Under the pieces are notes generated by a model that did not search any database, had not been told where the DNA came from, and saw nothing but the letters and a program-made list of their open reading frames with translations. Positions 1 to 11,135 of a stretch of DNA of 64,000 bases are shown here, piece after piece. Each line of letters opens with the position of its first letter. Position 1 is the first letter of the stretch. The stretch spans positions 1 through 64,000 of the forward strand of contig JADHZB010001263.1 of assembly GCA_015657535.1 (NCBI GenBank), read 5' to 3'. The position numbers were made by a program, and so were the translations under genes. The stretch is from Nephromyces sp. MM_2019 (lineage: Eukaryota > Apicomplexa > Aconoidasida > Nephromycida).

Positions 1-3000
1 CCCATCACCCCCTCCGCCCCCTCAGATCAAGCCATTTCCTCTTCTTTGGAAAATCCGCCTGTTGCCTCAGATCTTTCAAAGGCGAAAGGACTGCCCCCTT
101 CCATGGTATCTTCAACTGCTTTGAGTTCTTCTTCAGCTGTTAGCTTTATGGATCAGTCAGTTCCACCCTCTGCAACTCTTGGATTAGTCGATAACTTCAA
201 CGCTCAGCAGCACATCATATGGTCTCCGTCCAACTTCTCTTGGATAGTTCAGTGGTTTTCGCACACAAATCATGTCTTGCAGGTTAAGTCTTTTGCTGCT
301 GAAGATCAAGGTATCGATGCAGCCTACAATGAGGCTTTAAGCTTCATCTACAAGCTGCGAAGGGGGAGCTTACCATCCACCTCAATGAATCTGCAGCCTA
401 GCGAGATTAAGGCGGGGGGGAGCTTACCATCCACCTCAATGAATATAAAGCCTAGTGAGATCAGAGGAGGGAGCTTACCACCTACTTCAATGAGCCTACG
501 GCCTAGCGATAAGCAGCTACTAGTCTCTCATACTCAGCAACAACGTGAGCTAAAGAGCTTGCAGGAGAGCTCCTCTGCGAGGTATCCTCAACTAGGCAAA
601 TCTTCTAATAGAAACTTAAACGCAGGTGAGAATGTAAGGCTATCGTCTTCGCATCTCACAGAGAATCTACAGAATGGTGTGTGTGTGTCCCGAGATACCA
701 CATGCGCATATCATAAGCTTGAAGGCGATGGGAGACCCCTATGTTCGCACACAGGCAAGCCAAGGGAGTCATTCCTTCGGGAGTCTGCGTCACCCTTGTT
801 TCCGTTGGCTGTAGCAGGCTACCCTCCTCATTTTCGTCAATACGGAGATACGATGGCAACTCAATATCCTGGGGGAGTTGAGTATTCCCTCTCGAAATTA
901 GACCCTCTCTTTGAGAGCAATAGAGCTTGCAATGGCTTAATGCACTCTATAGCAAGCACTGCAGCTACACATGGTTGCTTCAACTCCTCACCCATATCTC
1001 CTCCTAGACCCCTTTGTGAGCAACTCCAGGAGTTTCCTCCTTCGTTACACACTTTGAATGATGATCGATTGGAAAATCAGCTGGAGCACATGAGGCGGAT
1101 ACCCGCGGAATCGCCAATCATTGTGAGGACGAGCTTACCCCCAGAAAGCTTTCAATCTGCAAGTTCTGCTGCTATCTCTCTGCGAAGCTCCTTCACACCA
1201 GTTAACCATGGGGGCTACCCGTCGAAAGCCGTCCACGCCACTACTGCCACCTTGTCAGACCGCCCACCCGCGGCAGCTCATCCTAACGACTCTTTTCACT
1301 TACAATCCTCGTTTTTGATATCATCTTCAAGCTCAGCGAGTATGCGTATGAGCGATGAAAGCAGCTCCGCTATAGGTTTCTTCCCAAAACTTTTCAGAAC
1401 TCCACAAGTTGGTGAGGGTTTGAAGCGTTCGCACGCACCGACTTTGTGTGCTCTTCAAGAGTCTCCAGCGAATGCTGCTACTGATGACGATGCCGTGAGC
1501 TTCCCGGTAGCTTCAGAGTATGAAGAGCGTAGGGCTTGCGATACTAATCCTGAGATGGTTGTGTGTCAGTTCATGAAGGCTCGGCGTAACTCTCTAGCCA
1601 TAACTGTGTGTGGTTACAAAACTGCGGAAAATCAGTCCCGATACTCTTCAGCTACTACTGATTGTGGAAACCTCTGCGATGAAGCTTCTGTACTAGGCTC
1701 TATGGCTGCAGGAAAGCTCTTGTACAATGCTGAGGCTGATGGTGAGATGTCTAATATCAACTCCTCCGCTCTTGGAATCTACCGAGTTACTTGGGATAAG
1801 GCTGAAGATGGTGTGTGCAGCTCGAACTTCTCATCTTCAGGGGTAAAAGCTGGAGAATCGGCATGCCTGACAATTGGAGCTTCTCACTACTCTTGCAGCG
1901 TCCAGAATACAAAACTAGAGGGTTTATTCGTCGATAAGAACCTAGAGAGCAATAGCTTAGAGGAGGTAGGGCTCTCCACTCCCTCTTTCCAGCAATCACC
2001 ACATCCCCACACACACGATTCTTTTCCGGATAACAGTGAGTTGGGGACAAATTTTAACATTCGTAGTGATTTTCTGCCCGATCATATGCCGGTCGCTTCC
2101 CACGCACACACACTCTTTTTGGTGGAACATGACTCTATTGTGTTGAATGAAAACCACCAGTTGATGCCACTTTCTTTGGAGAACGGAGGGTCAAGTAATA
2201 TGGAGGAAACGAGTCCTGAAAAAAGCAACAATTTTATGCCTGATGACTCAAAAAATGGTGCGATTTCATCAAAGCTTGAGCAACCAGCATCATCACCTCA
2301 TTCCTCTGATCGTGAGGATCATTCTTCATTAGATTCAAAAAGTCCTTATCGCTCAGCATCAAATGGGGCTGAAGGAGCTGAATCTTCAATAGAAAGGTTA
2401 AACCGCCTGGATCTACCGGAAGAAGAAATGCTGGATATTACCCGAGCCAAACTTACTTCCTCCAATAATTCTGCACACACACTTTCAAAAAACGCAGAAT
2501 TTACGCCATCCTTTAATCAAAATATAGAGCCGAATCTAGCGAGTCAAGTAGTTCTTCAAGATTATCCTCACAAACTAACCGCCTTCACCAATTCAGGGGG
2601 GGGTTTTGAAGGAGGCTTATCTTCAGAAAGTACTTGTCTTCCTGCCATGTTGAAGAAGGAGAGCTTAGGAGCTCACCCTCATCACACTGGGCTGCTGAAA
2701 AGCCTTGAGATTGGCTTTGCAGGCCACTCTAGGATGCTGCATGACTCATACTTGTCTTCAACCTTGCGTGTTCCCAGCCACGCTGCCTCAACGATGGGAG
2801 AGGCTGCTGAGTTGCTCTCATCATTAGATGCTAGCAAGGAGTCATCGATGGGGTTTAAGTCAGCAGCTGCAGCAGACGGAATCGGAAGCAGCAGTTTTGT
2901 GTGTTGCACAAAAAACGACTATTTTCCTCCTCAATCACGTGATGTTCGCTTGCCTGGAGAAGCCATTGATGGAACTCAGTTCGCCTTGTCGCAATACTAC

Positions 3001-5160
3001 GGAGATGGAGACACACACAGTGGGGTTGGAGGCTTGATGCTTTGCAAGGGATTATCTCCGATGGTGCAAAGCTCTGCATCCGTAGTAGCTCTCCATAAAA
3101 GAGATATTTCCCTTCCTCCTCTCCCTCCTCTTCCTTCCCCCTCTTACTTATCTAATGGCTACAATATTATCCCGCCCTATAACGACGAATTCGTCTCGCT
3201 CTCTCACCAAAAGTCAAGAGGAAACGCTAAGTCGCTTGATTCTGCACACACCACTAACAACTCAAATTATGATGAGACCATGATGGTGAGTAATCGCCCT
3301 TCACTTAAACCTATTGCTGGTAGCTCCTTACTACTTACAGAGAGAGATGAAGGCTTGCCTAAACAGGAACACTCGTCAATCTTTCATCTTCAAGCAGAAG
3401 ATGAAAGGTGTAAAGAGGCGAATATGCTGTTTGAAAAGTCTGCGAGCCGCTACCACCCCGCATTTCAATTGGGGGAGGATCCGGCTAGCCTAAAAGCCGA
3501 GTGGCGGAAGACGTTTTATCCTGATGCCACCATGATATCCCCCCTTGGTGGTGATACTCTATACGGAGGTGGTGGTCTGTCAGGGGGTTGTGGTGTTTTC
3601 CCCCCTTCTCATTCCGATAATGTTAACCCTCATGGTGAATATAGAGGTTTCCCTTCGAAAACCGAGCAAGGTCACTGCAGTTCTACGCTTCCTTTGCAGT
3701 ACTTGGAGACTTTCAGCGATATTTCACCTCATCACAGCTTTTTCTCGTCCTCCACCCTTCACCACCAGAGCCGTGTGTATCATCCTAAGCAGCATAGCTT
3801 TCACAATGGAATGTTTCATGCATTGCCTTCAATCTTTGTAGCAAACGGTGGTGGCCTCTTATCTTCAGGTATACACACTCCTGTGGAACACACGGAAAGT
3901 TCATCTTTTCCGAGTTCATCATACCCCAACTCTTCATACCCCCCCAGCTCATCATACCCCAACTCTTCATACCCCCCCAGCTCGTCATACCCGAGCTCTT
4001 CATACCCCCCCAGCTCGTCATACCCGAGCTCATCATACCTACCCAGCTCATCATACCCCCCCAGTTCATATCCCTCCAACACCTCATACCCCTTTCCTCC
4101 AGGGTTTCCAGCACTCGAGGCTGCTGGAAACCTTCTGTCTTCAAACTTCCCGCCAGGGAGGGAGATGGAGCATCAGCACAACTCTGCCACCACTTTAATG
4201 AATAGTGCTTTTATGAATCTGCCCCCTAGTCAGAATATGCACTCACTGGATACCTCTATTATGCAGCCACATTGTGGTAGCGCCTCTAATGATAGTAATG
4301 GCGGAATACCTGCTGCTTCTTATGATATGGCCTCTACTGTTGCTGCTGCGAACGTAATGGCTGCTATCCCGATGCAAAGGCAGAGACAAGCCTTATCATC
4401 TCCGTTTGAAGCTACAATCACTGCTTCTAACTCCTTCTTTATGTCTTCCAAAATGCAGTTTTCTACATCTCTTTCTGATGCTTCACTTTCTACCAGTCAT
4501 TTGCAGCAAGATGGAAGCATTGTGAACATGGGAGTTGGCCTGCAAGGCAGCTCGCTGGGTGGTATGCCTAGTGGAAGCAACGGTAGTAGTGTAGGATGTA
4601 GCTCTTTTCGCCCTGGTCAGAGGGTGCCAGGAAGGATATACATGCTTACGATTAGAGATGTACGCTGTTGGAGGGCTGAATGGTATGATAGAACAAAGTG
4701 TAAGCGTATGACTCGCCAGTTTGCTGAGACTGTCCATGGTTCGGATGCAGCCAGATTGAAAGCTTTGCATGTTTTGGTGCAGTGTTCGTGTGTTCCTGAC
4801 AACTTGCTGGAAGAAGCAAGGAGTGTGTTTGGTTATCAAAAAGAGAGTAAAGAGGGAGGATTTCCATTAAGCTTTGGTGAGGATCCGCGTTTGTTCGGTG
4901 ATACTGAAGGTGGGGGTCATTTGATGCCTCCTGATTGCAACATTTGTGTGCGTACTGCTCCAGGAAACACACGGAAAAGGGTTAAAGGAGAGAAGGCAAG
5001 CATGTTGAAGGCGTCTCACACAGTAGAAGTGAGAGATACTTGCAGCAAAGAAGAGGGGGATGAAGGCTTTGAAAAAAGCCACTTAAATGAGCAGGGGAGC
5101 ATGTTTGGAGGTGTGTGCTTTGGCGATGGGAGGGTCTTGGGGAATACTCGGAAGTATTAG
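1..5160 (+). CDS. ApiAP2-family DNA-binding protein, 5'-truncated by the window edge
   Basis: The reading frame is open from base 1 to the TAG at 5158-5160 (about 1,719 codons). No upstream stop is visible and the codon at 46 is TTG, so the real start lies outside the window. Two AP2-like domains bracket the protein. The first is at nt about 199-364, with WIVQWFSHTN, a KSFAAEDQGIDAAYNEAL helix and a trailing IYKLR. The second is at nt about 4630-4790, with CWRAEWYDRTKCKRMTRQFA and HGSDAARLKALHVL. These match the strand-strand-strand-helix pattern of apicomplexan AP2 domains, the main sequence-specific transcription factors of the phylum. Some 1,400 residues between them are Ser-rich, low-complexity and probably disordered, with two internal tandem repeats annotated separately. 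The region after the second domain is charged. I infer a nuclear regulator; target motif and stage are unknown. The AP2 assignment is firm, while the function is inferred from family. Confidence 0.9.
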   Translation, partial: PITPSAPSDQAISSSLENPPVASDLSKAKGLPPSMVSSTALSSSSAVSFMDQSVPPSATLGLVDNFNAQQHIIWSPSNFSWIVQWFSHTNHVLQVKSFAAEDQGIDAAYNEALSFIYKLRRGSLPSTSMNLQPSEIKAGGSLPSTSMNIKPSEIRGGSLPPTSMSLRPSDKQLLVSHTQQQRELKSLQESSSARYPQLGKSSNRNLNAGENVRLSSSHLTENLQNGVCVSRDTTCAYHKLEGDGRPLCSHTGKPRESFLRESASPLFPLAVAGYPPHFRQYGDTMATQYPGGVEYSLSKLDPLFESNRACNGLMHSIASTAATHGCFNSSPISPPRPLCEQLQEFPPSLHTLNDDRLENQLEHMRRIPAESPIIVRTSLPPESFQSASSAAISLRSSFTPVNHGGYPSKAVHATTATLSDRPPAAAHPNDSFHLQSSFLISSSSSASMRMSDESSSAIGFFPKLFRTPQVGEGLKRSHAPTLCALQESPANAATDDDAVSFPVASEYEERRACDTNPEMVVCQFMKARRNSLAITVCGYKTAENQSRYSSATTDCGNLCDEASVLGSMAAGKLLYNAEADGEMSNINSSALGIYRVTWDKAEDGVCSSNFSSSGVKAGESACLTIGASHYSCSVQNTKLEGLFVDKNLESNSLEEVGLSTPSFQQSPHPHTHDSFPDNSELGTNFNIRSDFLPDHMPVASHAHTLFLVEHDSIVLNENHQLMPLSLENGGSSNMEETSPEKSNNFMPDDSKNGAISSKLEQPASSPHSSDREDHSSLDSKSPYRSASNGAEGAESSIERLNRLDLPEEEMLDITRAKLTSSNNSAHTLSKNAEFTPSFNQNIEPNLASQVVLQDYPHKLTAFTNSGGGFEGGLSSESTCLPAMLKKESLGAHPHHTGLLKSLEIGFAGHSRMLHDSYLSSTLRVPSHAASTMGEAAELLSSLDASKESSMGFKSAAAADGIGSSSFVCCTKNDYFPPQSRDVRLPGEAIDGTQFALSQYYGDGDTHSGVGGLMLCKGLSPMVQSSASVVALHKRDISLPPLPPLPSPSYLSNGYNIIPPYNDEFVSLSHQKSRGNAKSLDSAHTTNNSNYDETMMVSNRPSLKPIAGSSLLLTERDEGLPKQEHSSIFHLQAEDERCKEANMLFEKSASRYHPAFQLGEDPASLKAEWRKTFYPDATMISPLGGDTLYGGGGLSGGCGVFPPSHSDNVNPHGEYRGFPSKTEQGHCSSTLPLQYLETFSDISPHHSFFSSSTLHHQSRVYHPKQHSFHNGMFHALPSIFVANGGGLLSSGIHTPVEHTESSSFPSSSYPNSSYPPSSSYPNSSYPPSSSYPSSSYPPSSSYPSSSYLPSSSYPPSSYPSNTSYPFPPGFPALEAAGNLLSSNFPPGREMEHQHNSATTLMNSAFMNLPPSQNMHSLDTSIMQPHCGSASNDSNGGIPAASYDMASTVAAANVMAAIPMQRQRQALSSPFEATITASNSFFMSSKMQFSTSLSDASLSTSHLQQDGSIVNMGVGLQGSSLGGMPSGSNGSSVGCSSFRPGQRVPGRIYMLTIRDVRCWRAEWYDRTKCKRMTRQFAETVHGSDAARLKALHVLVQCSCVPDNLLEEARSVFGYQKESKEGGFPLSFGEDPRLFGDTEGGGHLMPPDCNICVRTAPGNTRKRVKGEKASMLKASHTVEVRDTCSKEEGDEGFEKSHLNEQGSMFGGVCFGDGRVLGNTRKY
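364..512 (+). repeat. Three tandem 51-57 bp in-frame repeats in the AP2 gene
   Basis: Three consecutive copies encode GSLPSTSMNLQPSEI, GSLPSTSMNIKPSEI and GSLPPTSMSLRPSD, immediately after the first AP2 domain. The spacer lengths differ slightly but the frame is kept. This looks like recent duplication inside a disordered linker. Confidence 0.85.
3895..4090 (+). repeat. Ser/Tyr/Pro tandem repeat in the AP2 gene
   Basis: The coding sequence runs through about ten degenerate units of SSSYPP / NSSYPP / SSYPS. At DNA level this is a roughly 15-18 bp unit of the type agctcatcatacccc. Such Tyr-spaced Ser/Pro repeats are typical of disordered, possibly self-associating segments; that role is an inference. 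The repeat creates long open frames on the opposite strand that should not be read as genes. Confidence 0.85.
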
Positions 5161-8100
5161 AGCTTGTGGGCCAGAAGCTTTGGTGTGTGTGCTGTTGAGA
5201 GTCTTTAATTTGAAGTTTACTGGGTTTATGCAGCTGTTTTGCATCGTTTTGTAACGCTTTTTTGGGATATTTAAGTTTAGGGGGACAATTGGATGTTTTT
5301 TTTGGTGTGCGATCTTGATCTGTGTGGTGGGAGCTGTGTGGAGGTGCATGTGTGGGGGGGGTTTTCTTTAGCTATTAGTGGTGCGGAGGTGCATGTCTTT
5401 TTTGCTGTAAAGGGTGTGAAGGTGTGTAAATTTTTGCTGTACAAGGCGTGATGGTATATTCTTTGCTCCCTCACGACTGCAGGAAAAGAGTGTATTTCCC
5501 CCTGAGTATTTCATACTTTTGAGCTCTTATTGTGCCCTTGGCTTTAATTGCATCATTTTGTCTAATTTCATGCCAATCGCTTCTTCTTGCAACTGTAGAA
5601 ATCGCGACTCTCTGCATATTTTTAGTGAACCGTTAATTTTTTTACAATCGATTCTTTTAAGATATTCTTATTAAATAAGGTGATATATAGTCATATTGGT
5701 TCACTTTCTAGCCTATTCAACCATTTCTGAAACCAGCACTCTACTACTGTCCCATTTTGCACACTAGGTCCTAGTTCAAATATTGAGCTTATTCCTTATT
5801 TTTAGACGAAAGACACATGGTACTACGTTCATTTACTCTCTTTTCTGAGCTTTTATGTTCTCTCTTCATTTTTTTACTCCCTTTTCTGGGCTTCTCCCCA
5901 CTCTCTTGTAGTGTTTATTCGTATTCTTTGCTAGTTTTTTGATTTTTTTGCCATTTCTGTGCCCATCCGCTTCCTTTGTTTTTCTAGCGCTTTTTAATGC
6001 GCACACGATTTTTACTGTTTCTACAATCAGGTATGAGACCTACCAGTGCAATGGAATATCAAGTTTCTGACTTTGGACAGAAGATAAAGGGCGAAATAGT
6101 GACCAATTTTAACGCGTTCTCTCACCCCACAGAGGTCCATGCTACTTACAGGGCGCAGTAGCAAGAATTGTAGATGAGAATCAAAAATCCAGATAATTTG
6201 ATGTTTTTCTTTGTAATTTCAGCAGCCGGTTACTAACTCAATTTTCAAGTGTGTGTACGTGTGTGTGTAAGCCTCTGTTTTTCTGTGTGTGCAGCCCTGT
6301 GTAACCCTATGTGAGCCTGTGTGTCTTTGTGTGTGCTGCGGACTATAAGATGTCCTTATGGAGAACTCTGCAGCTTGCTTATTCGAAGGATTGTTGATAT
6401 ATTTTCGTAATGTATCATATGCGGCTAGGCTTTTTTGGATTCAAAATTAGCTTTACCGGGAGATGAATTCTTCTTCCTCTAGAGGATTGATTTGTAAAGA
6501 TTTTTTTTTTGTGAAGGCAATTGAAATGTTTGCCTATACTTTTATTTTTCCTCTCTTTTTTTTGTGAGGGGGGAGGGAGTTTTTTTTGAGGTGGAAGAAA
6601 TATAAATTTTTTTCCAGCAAACCTTTGGCTAGTTGGAATTACCCCCGTCAGACGCTCAACGGCGTAACATAAAATATGCATTGCTCGATTAATGGCGTTG
6701 TAATTAAATGTTGGCATGAAGTAATGCATGGCAAGCGAGTTGTTGCTGGCTGTTGGGTTATAGCTTTTCTTCCAGACATTGGATTTCGACCTTACTGCGG
6801 GTAGCTAGCGCTCGTGTATAGTGCAGATTCCTTGATTGACTCTTCGGATTCTCGTTAACTTGCGAAAAGTGCCAAAAAAGGAGGTTCTCTTGAAAAATTA
6901 AAGTGGTAGACGAAGAAGAAGTATTAGAGTTTCATGCTTTTGAAAATATTCTTGAATATACAGAAAACTTAAGCAAACAGGAGAAAATATTTTTCAATTG
7001 TATTAGTCGAATTTGACTCTTAAAACAGTTTACCTGCGCTTCTCTATGGATCCTTCATCTACCAAAGTTGCTAGTGGTTGATTTGGGATATCTAATTGAC
7101 AATACGTCGCGGATAATCCTCAAAAATCTGTAGTGAAAGGCCGAAATTATCGGAAATTTGCGTTAATTTCTCGATTTCACTTCTATTTAGAATGACATGC
7201 CTTGAACGCCCTTTATTTAATCTCTTTTTCACCTCGCACACACTATATTTAATGCCTTGGCTAGAGTACCATGAAGCGTGGGCCTGAATTTTTTAGTGTG
7301 TAGCCCTCTGTAAGAGGTACAAATGGCTACGAGCCTAGGGTAGAATATGTAGTATTTTTTGTGAGGCGTCTATTTTAATTTATAAGAACTTTGAAGCGTT
7401 TTTTTGGTATATACGCAATCTTTCAGTAGGAAATTTTAGGCTGAAGATGCGATTATTTGCTATATAACTGGCGAGATACAATGATAGACCATTCATCGAG
7501 TAAGATATTCTGCAGAGCAGCTTCGTGAGTGATATAATTAACGTGGAGAAAAAATAAGAGTATCTTGGATATCGAAAGTGCCTCGTTTCATGAGTTTCAA
7601 AGTATGCCATATCGGAAAATAAGAAGTATGAGGGAATATCACGACTCCTTCAATTTTCCTTCTTTTTGGTAAAAGTTTGTAGATGTTTTAAAGAGGGTGA
7701 ATGCTCGAGTGTCTTTGGCTAAATTTTTGTTAAGGGTATAACCTAGGTCACCATGTGGCTTGCAATTCACCGCTGCATCTACTTTATCGTTACTTACAGC
7801 TGGTTGATATGTGCAGTACAACACACGCTATGGCTTGGCTTTAGACAAATTAGCCTGCCTTCCAGTTTCCTTATATCCTCCGGCATGAGTACTTAATACC
7901 AGTAATTTCTGCTCCCTCTACTGTACTCTAGTGCTATGGTTGGAGATTTTTCATCTTGGGATATTATTTTTCATACTTTTGCTGCACATCATACTCCGGC
8001 AATTGTGTGTAATTTATCAAGGGGTTTAAGCTATTGCAAAAGTATGATATGCGATGTTTCATTGAAGTGCTCTTTTTTTGTTGGTTTTTGTCTTGTACAA

Positions 8101-10475
8101 TCGTAAGCTTAAGAACTGAATTTGCTCTTTTTCACTGTTCAATGTTCTCGTCTTCTCACAAACCGATAGGAGTTTTATCATTATTTGTTAATAGTTTGGT
8201 AAACTTGTTGCAGTGCGCCCACTATGAAACATCTCTATTGGTACTACTTTAATAACGCTTGTAAGTTTGGTAATCTTTGGCAATATATTTATGCGCTAGA
8301 GTAAGAAAGTAAGAATGGTAGCAGCATAATTTGTGACAATTTCAGCTAAAGCGTCTGTGAAATACGAAATGAAACCAACTATTCTGCTGAATGCTTAGCT
8401 TTCCTTACTATTATGCCGTTATTGCTGAGCATAACCAATAAATGAGAAGGTTAATCAGTTTAAAATCTTCAGAAATTTGCAGTTTTCCAAGTTTTCAAGT
8501 TTATTTCAAGGGATTGAACTAGATATTGCTACCCACATACCTCCGGATTATTTTTCATTTCAGGCTTCAAAGTTTCTTTTATTGAAGCTGAACAACTGTG
8601 GAGCTGCCTTGTTTGTTTTGTATTTTATACTTGGGTATAACAAAAATTTCTTTTATTTTTGTGGTATAAGTTAGCCCAATGGAAGCATTTCCCACTTGTT
8701 ATGGAGCTTTGTGAACAACCTATTGTTCGTGGTCGTGATTGGATTTTGTGATTCTTTTTTTTTTTGAGCTACCAGTAGTAACTTTGTACTAAAAAATTTG
8801 CTTGGTTGATATTTTGGGTCTTCTTGTGGCTCTCCACCATTGACAATCCGAAAAACTATGCTTAAGCTGATGCCGTGGAGTTTTTATACCTCAAAAAAAT
8901 TGTGAACCAGAAGGTGGTCCACATGTCGACGCAGGAACACGCAGTTTTTGTTGGCCTACCCAGAAAAAAGTCCAAAATCTAGTGTTTGACCAAATTTTTA
9001 TGCTTCATAGAAACTGCATCTGGGGATTGAAGCCGCAAGCAGACGGGGTTTTATAAAGATATTATTTATTTGAATGGTATGACCTGTATTAAAAGTCTTT
9101 CAAAAATAAGGTCGACAAATTCTCGTTTAAACAGCTGTCATTCGTGATTTGGGTACAGTTCACTGCGACTTTTACGGTTACGAGTACATGGGTTACGATT
9201 GAGATTTTCCAAGATTAGTTTTTTTTACGTAGATATTACTATGTTTTTCTTTGCAAGAAGTGTATCGCTTGCTATCTCTTCATAAATTTCGGCCTTGATA
9301 TTCCCATTTTACGAGACATTCCCGTTAAAGATCACGGTGAAGCTTTGGTCATCCCATTGTGTAGTACCAACACTTTGCAAGATTGTCAAGAATTGAGTAT
9401 TTCTCGACTCATCGCAAACTACGAGCGGGTTCACTCTACCGCAGTAGCGCACAAGAATTCAAGACATTTGGGTGACTGCTATTGCCATCGGAGTAGACTA
9501 CTAACACAAAAACCATAAAATAAAAGATGTTTTTTCAAGCTTCCTGCTTATTTGAGGTGGGAGGTAGTGCCCATATTTTTCCTCGCGTGCAAGTTTCTTT
9601 ACTAACCATGACTTGTATACATGATAAAACAGCATGAGGGATTTGTACACTCGTGCAGCTCTGATTTCACTAAAAGGATAGAGCTATTTACAAGAGTGAG
9701 CTTATCCTCGGAAAGGAAGTACCATATGCAGGCGAACCCACAGGATAAACAAAATCTTACTAAGGTGTTTTGCCAAAAAACCTACGGAGAAGCTCGAATG
9801 CTTCTCCTAGGTCCATCAAATTTTGAAAAGGCGTGTGATTTCCTCGCTGGTTGTGTTTGACTAAGTACGACGTAAAGAAATTCAGCTGCCCAATGCTTGC
9901 AAAGGTTCACTCTAGGAGAATGAGGTCTCGTGCTTAAACAGCAGTTCATTGTGCATATATTACTGATATGGGGGCACTGCAGCTACCATACAAGATTAGT
10001 CATGAACCCCGGAAGCTGCTATCACGCACGAGTCCATGAGGATTTGCATAGCAACTTTGCAAGCATGTGTATTGCCACATGTCTTGTCTCTGCATGTGTG
10101 TTTCTCCCTCTTTGCATTTGCATAATTTCTTCTTAGTGCTCGAGTCTCAATTCTCCTGGCTGTTCTCTACAGGTTGCTAAATACATGTCTTTTTTCAGCG
10201 TAATGCGAGATTTACGTTGCTTTCTAAAAGGACTTTTTTCAGGTAATTTTTTGAAAGCTGTTTTGCCCTTGCTTTTAAGAGCTAGTGTACTACCTCTTTG
10301 AAAAAACTGCAAAATTTCCCCACCACAAACCCTTGAAGCTACCGTGTACAGCGCTGTATGGGCGAGTGTTTCTATAGATGCCACATCATCGCTTAGTTGC
10401 TCCTCCCTGTGACATTGCATATGACAGAAGCTAGGCTGGCTTGTTAAAGTTTTACCTCATATGGACATCTTGTGG
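5161..10475. other. Gene-poor stretch: probable 3' UTR of the AP2 gene, then no recognisable gene
   Basis: Directly after the AP2 stop the + strand is TG-rich (5161-5460), and again at about 6245-6340. This fits 3' untranslated transcript of the upstream gene. The remainder is AT-rich with short open frames on both strands. The largest (+, 9621-9860, 79 codons) has no motif and no splice context I can defend. I see no tRNA, rRNA or mobile element here. Confidence 0.5.
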
Positions 10476-11040
10476 TGCTAATGAGATACATTAGAGAAAG
10501 AGCAATACGCTACACAAGTTGACATATGCTAGACAAGCGGAGATACGCTGGAGAAGCATAGATATGTTGGAGATGCTGAGATATACTAGAAAAGCAGAAA
10601 TATGCCAGAGAAGTTGAGATGTGCTAGACAAGCGGAGATAAGCTAGAAAATCGGAGATATGCTGGAGAAGCATAGATATGTTGGAGAAATGGAGATACGT
10701 CGGAGTAGCACAGATATGTTGGAGGAGCATAGATATGCTAGACAAGGGGTGACATATTAGAGAAGCACAGCTACGTTGAAGAAACATAGATACGCTGGAG
10801 AAGTTGATATATGCTACGCAAGCAGAGATATGCTAGAGAGGTCAAGATGTGACAGAAAAGCGGAGATACGCTGTAAAAGTTGAGATATGCTAGAGAAGCA
10901 GAGATACACTGAGAAGCGTAGATTCGCTATAGAAGTTGACATGAGCTAAAGAGGTAGAGATACGCTAAACTTGCGGAGATATGCTAGAAAAGCATAGATA
11001 CGCTTGAGAGGCAGGGATAAGTTAGGCAGGCCTGGGATGT
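10476..11040. repeat. 19-bp minisatellite, about 28-30 degenerate copies
   Basis: The unit is close to agaagcagagatatgctag and recurs every 19 bp with substitutions, for example acaagcggagatacgctgg and agaagcatagatatgttgg. One double unit at about 10800-10835 keeps the period. Because 19 is not a multiple of 3 the repeat opens long artefactual frames, including a repetitive minus-strand one at 10491-10787. I do not call these genes. Confidence 0.93.
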
Positions 11041-11135
11041 ACTAGCGCAGCCACAAGCAAGGATATTCCACGCAAGCAAAGATGCTTCACGCAAACAAAG
11101 GTACCTCACGCCTGCATGGATACCTCACACCAACA
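11041..11135. repeat. Second 19-bp repeat family abutting the minisatellite
   Basis: About four to five copies of a different 19-bp unit (gcaagcaaagatgcttcac, gcaaacaaaggtacctcac, gcctgcatggatacctcac) follow directly. The period is the same as in the preceding array but the consensus differs. It may be a diverged arm of the same array. Confidence 0.75.

Noticed and set aside
656..4972. Many open frames of 60-119 codons antisense to or out of frame with the AP2 gene
   Set aside because: They follow from the long Ser/Pro-rich coding frame and its tandem repeats and lack motifs. The repetitive Gly/Tyr/Met-rich minus frames at 3785-4144 are the SSYPP array read backwards.
7200..9860. Short + and - frames between the AP2 and METTL16 genes considered as genes
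   Set aside because: All are under 80 codons, AT-driven in composition, and lack splice borders or recognisable motifs.
10491..10787. Minus-strand 98-codon frame rich in Leu, Ser and Ile
   Set aside because: It is the 19-bp minisatellite read as protein; the repeat period does not keep codon phase.
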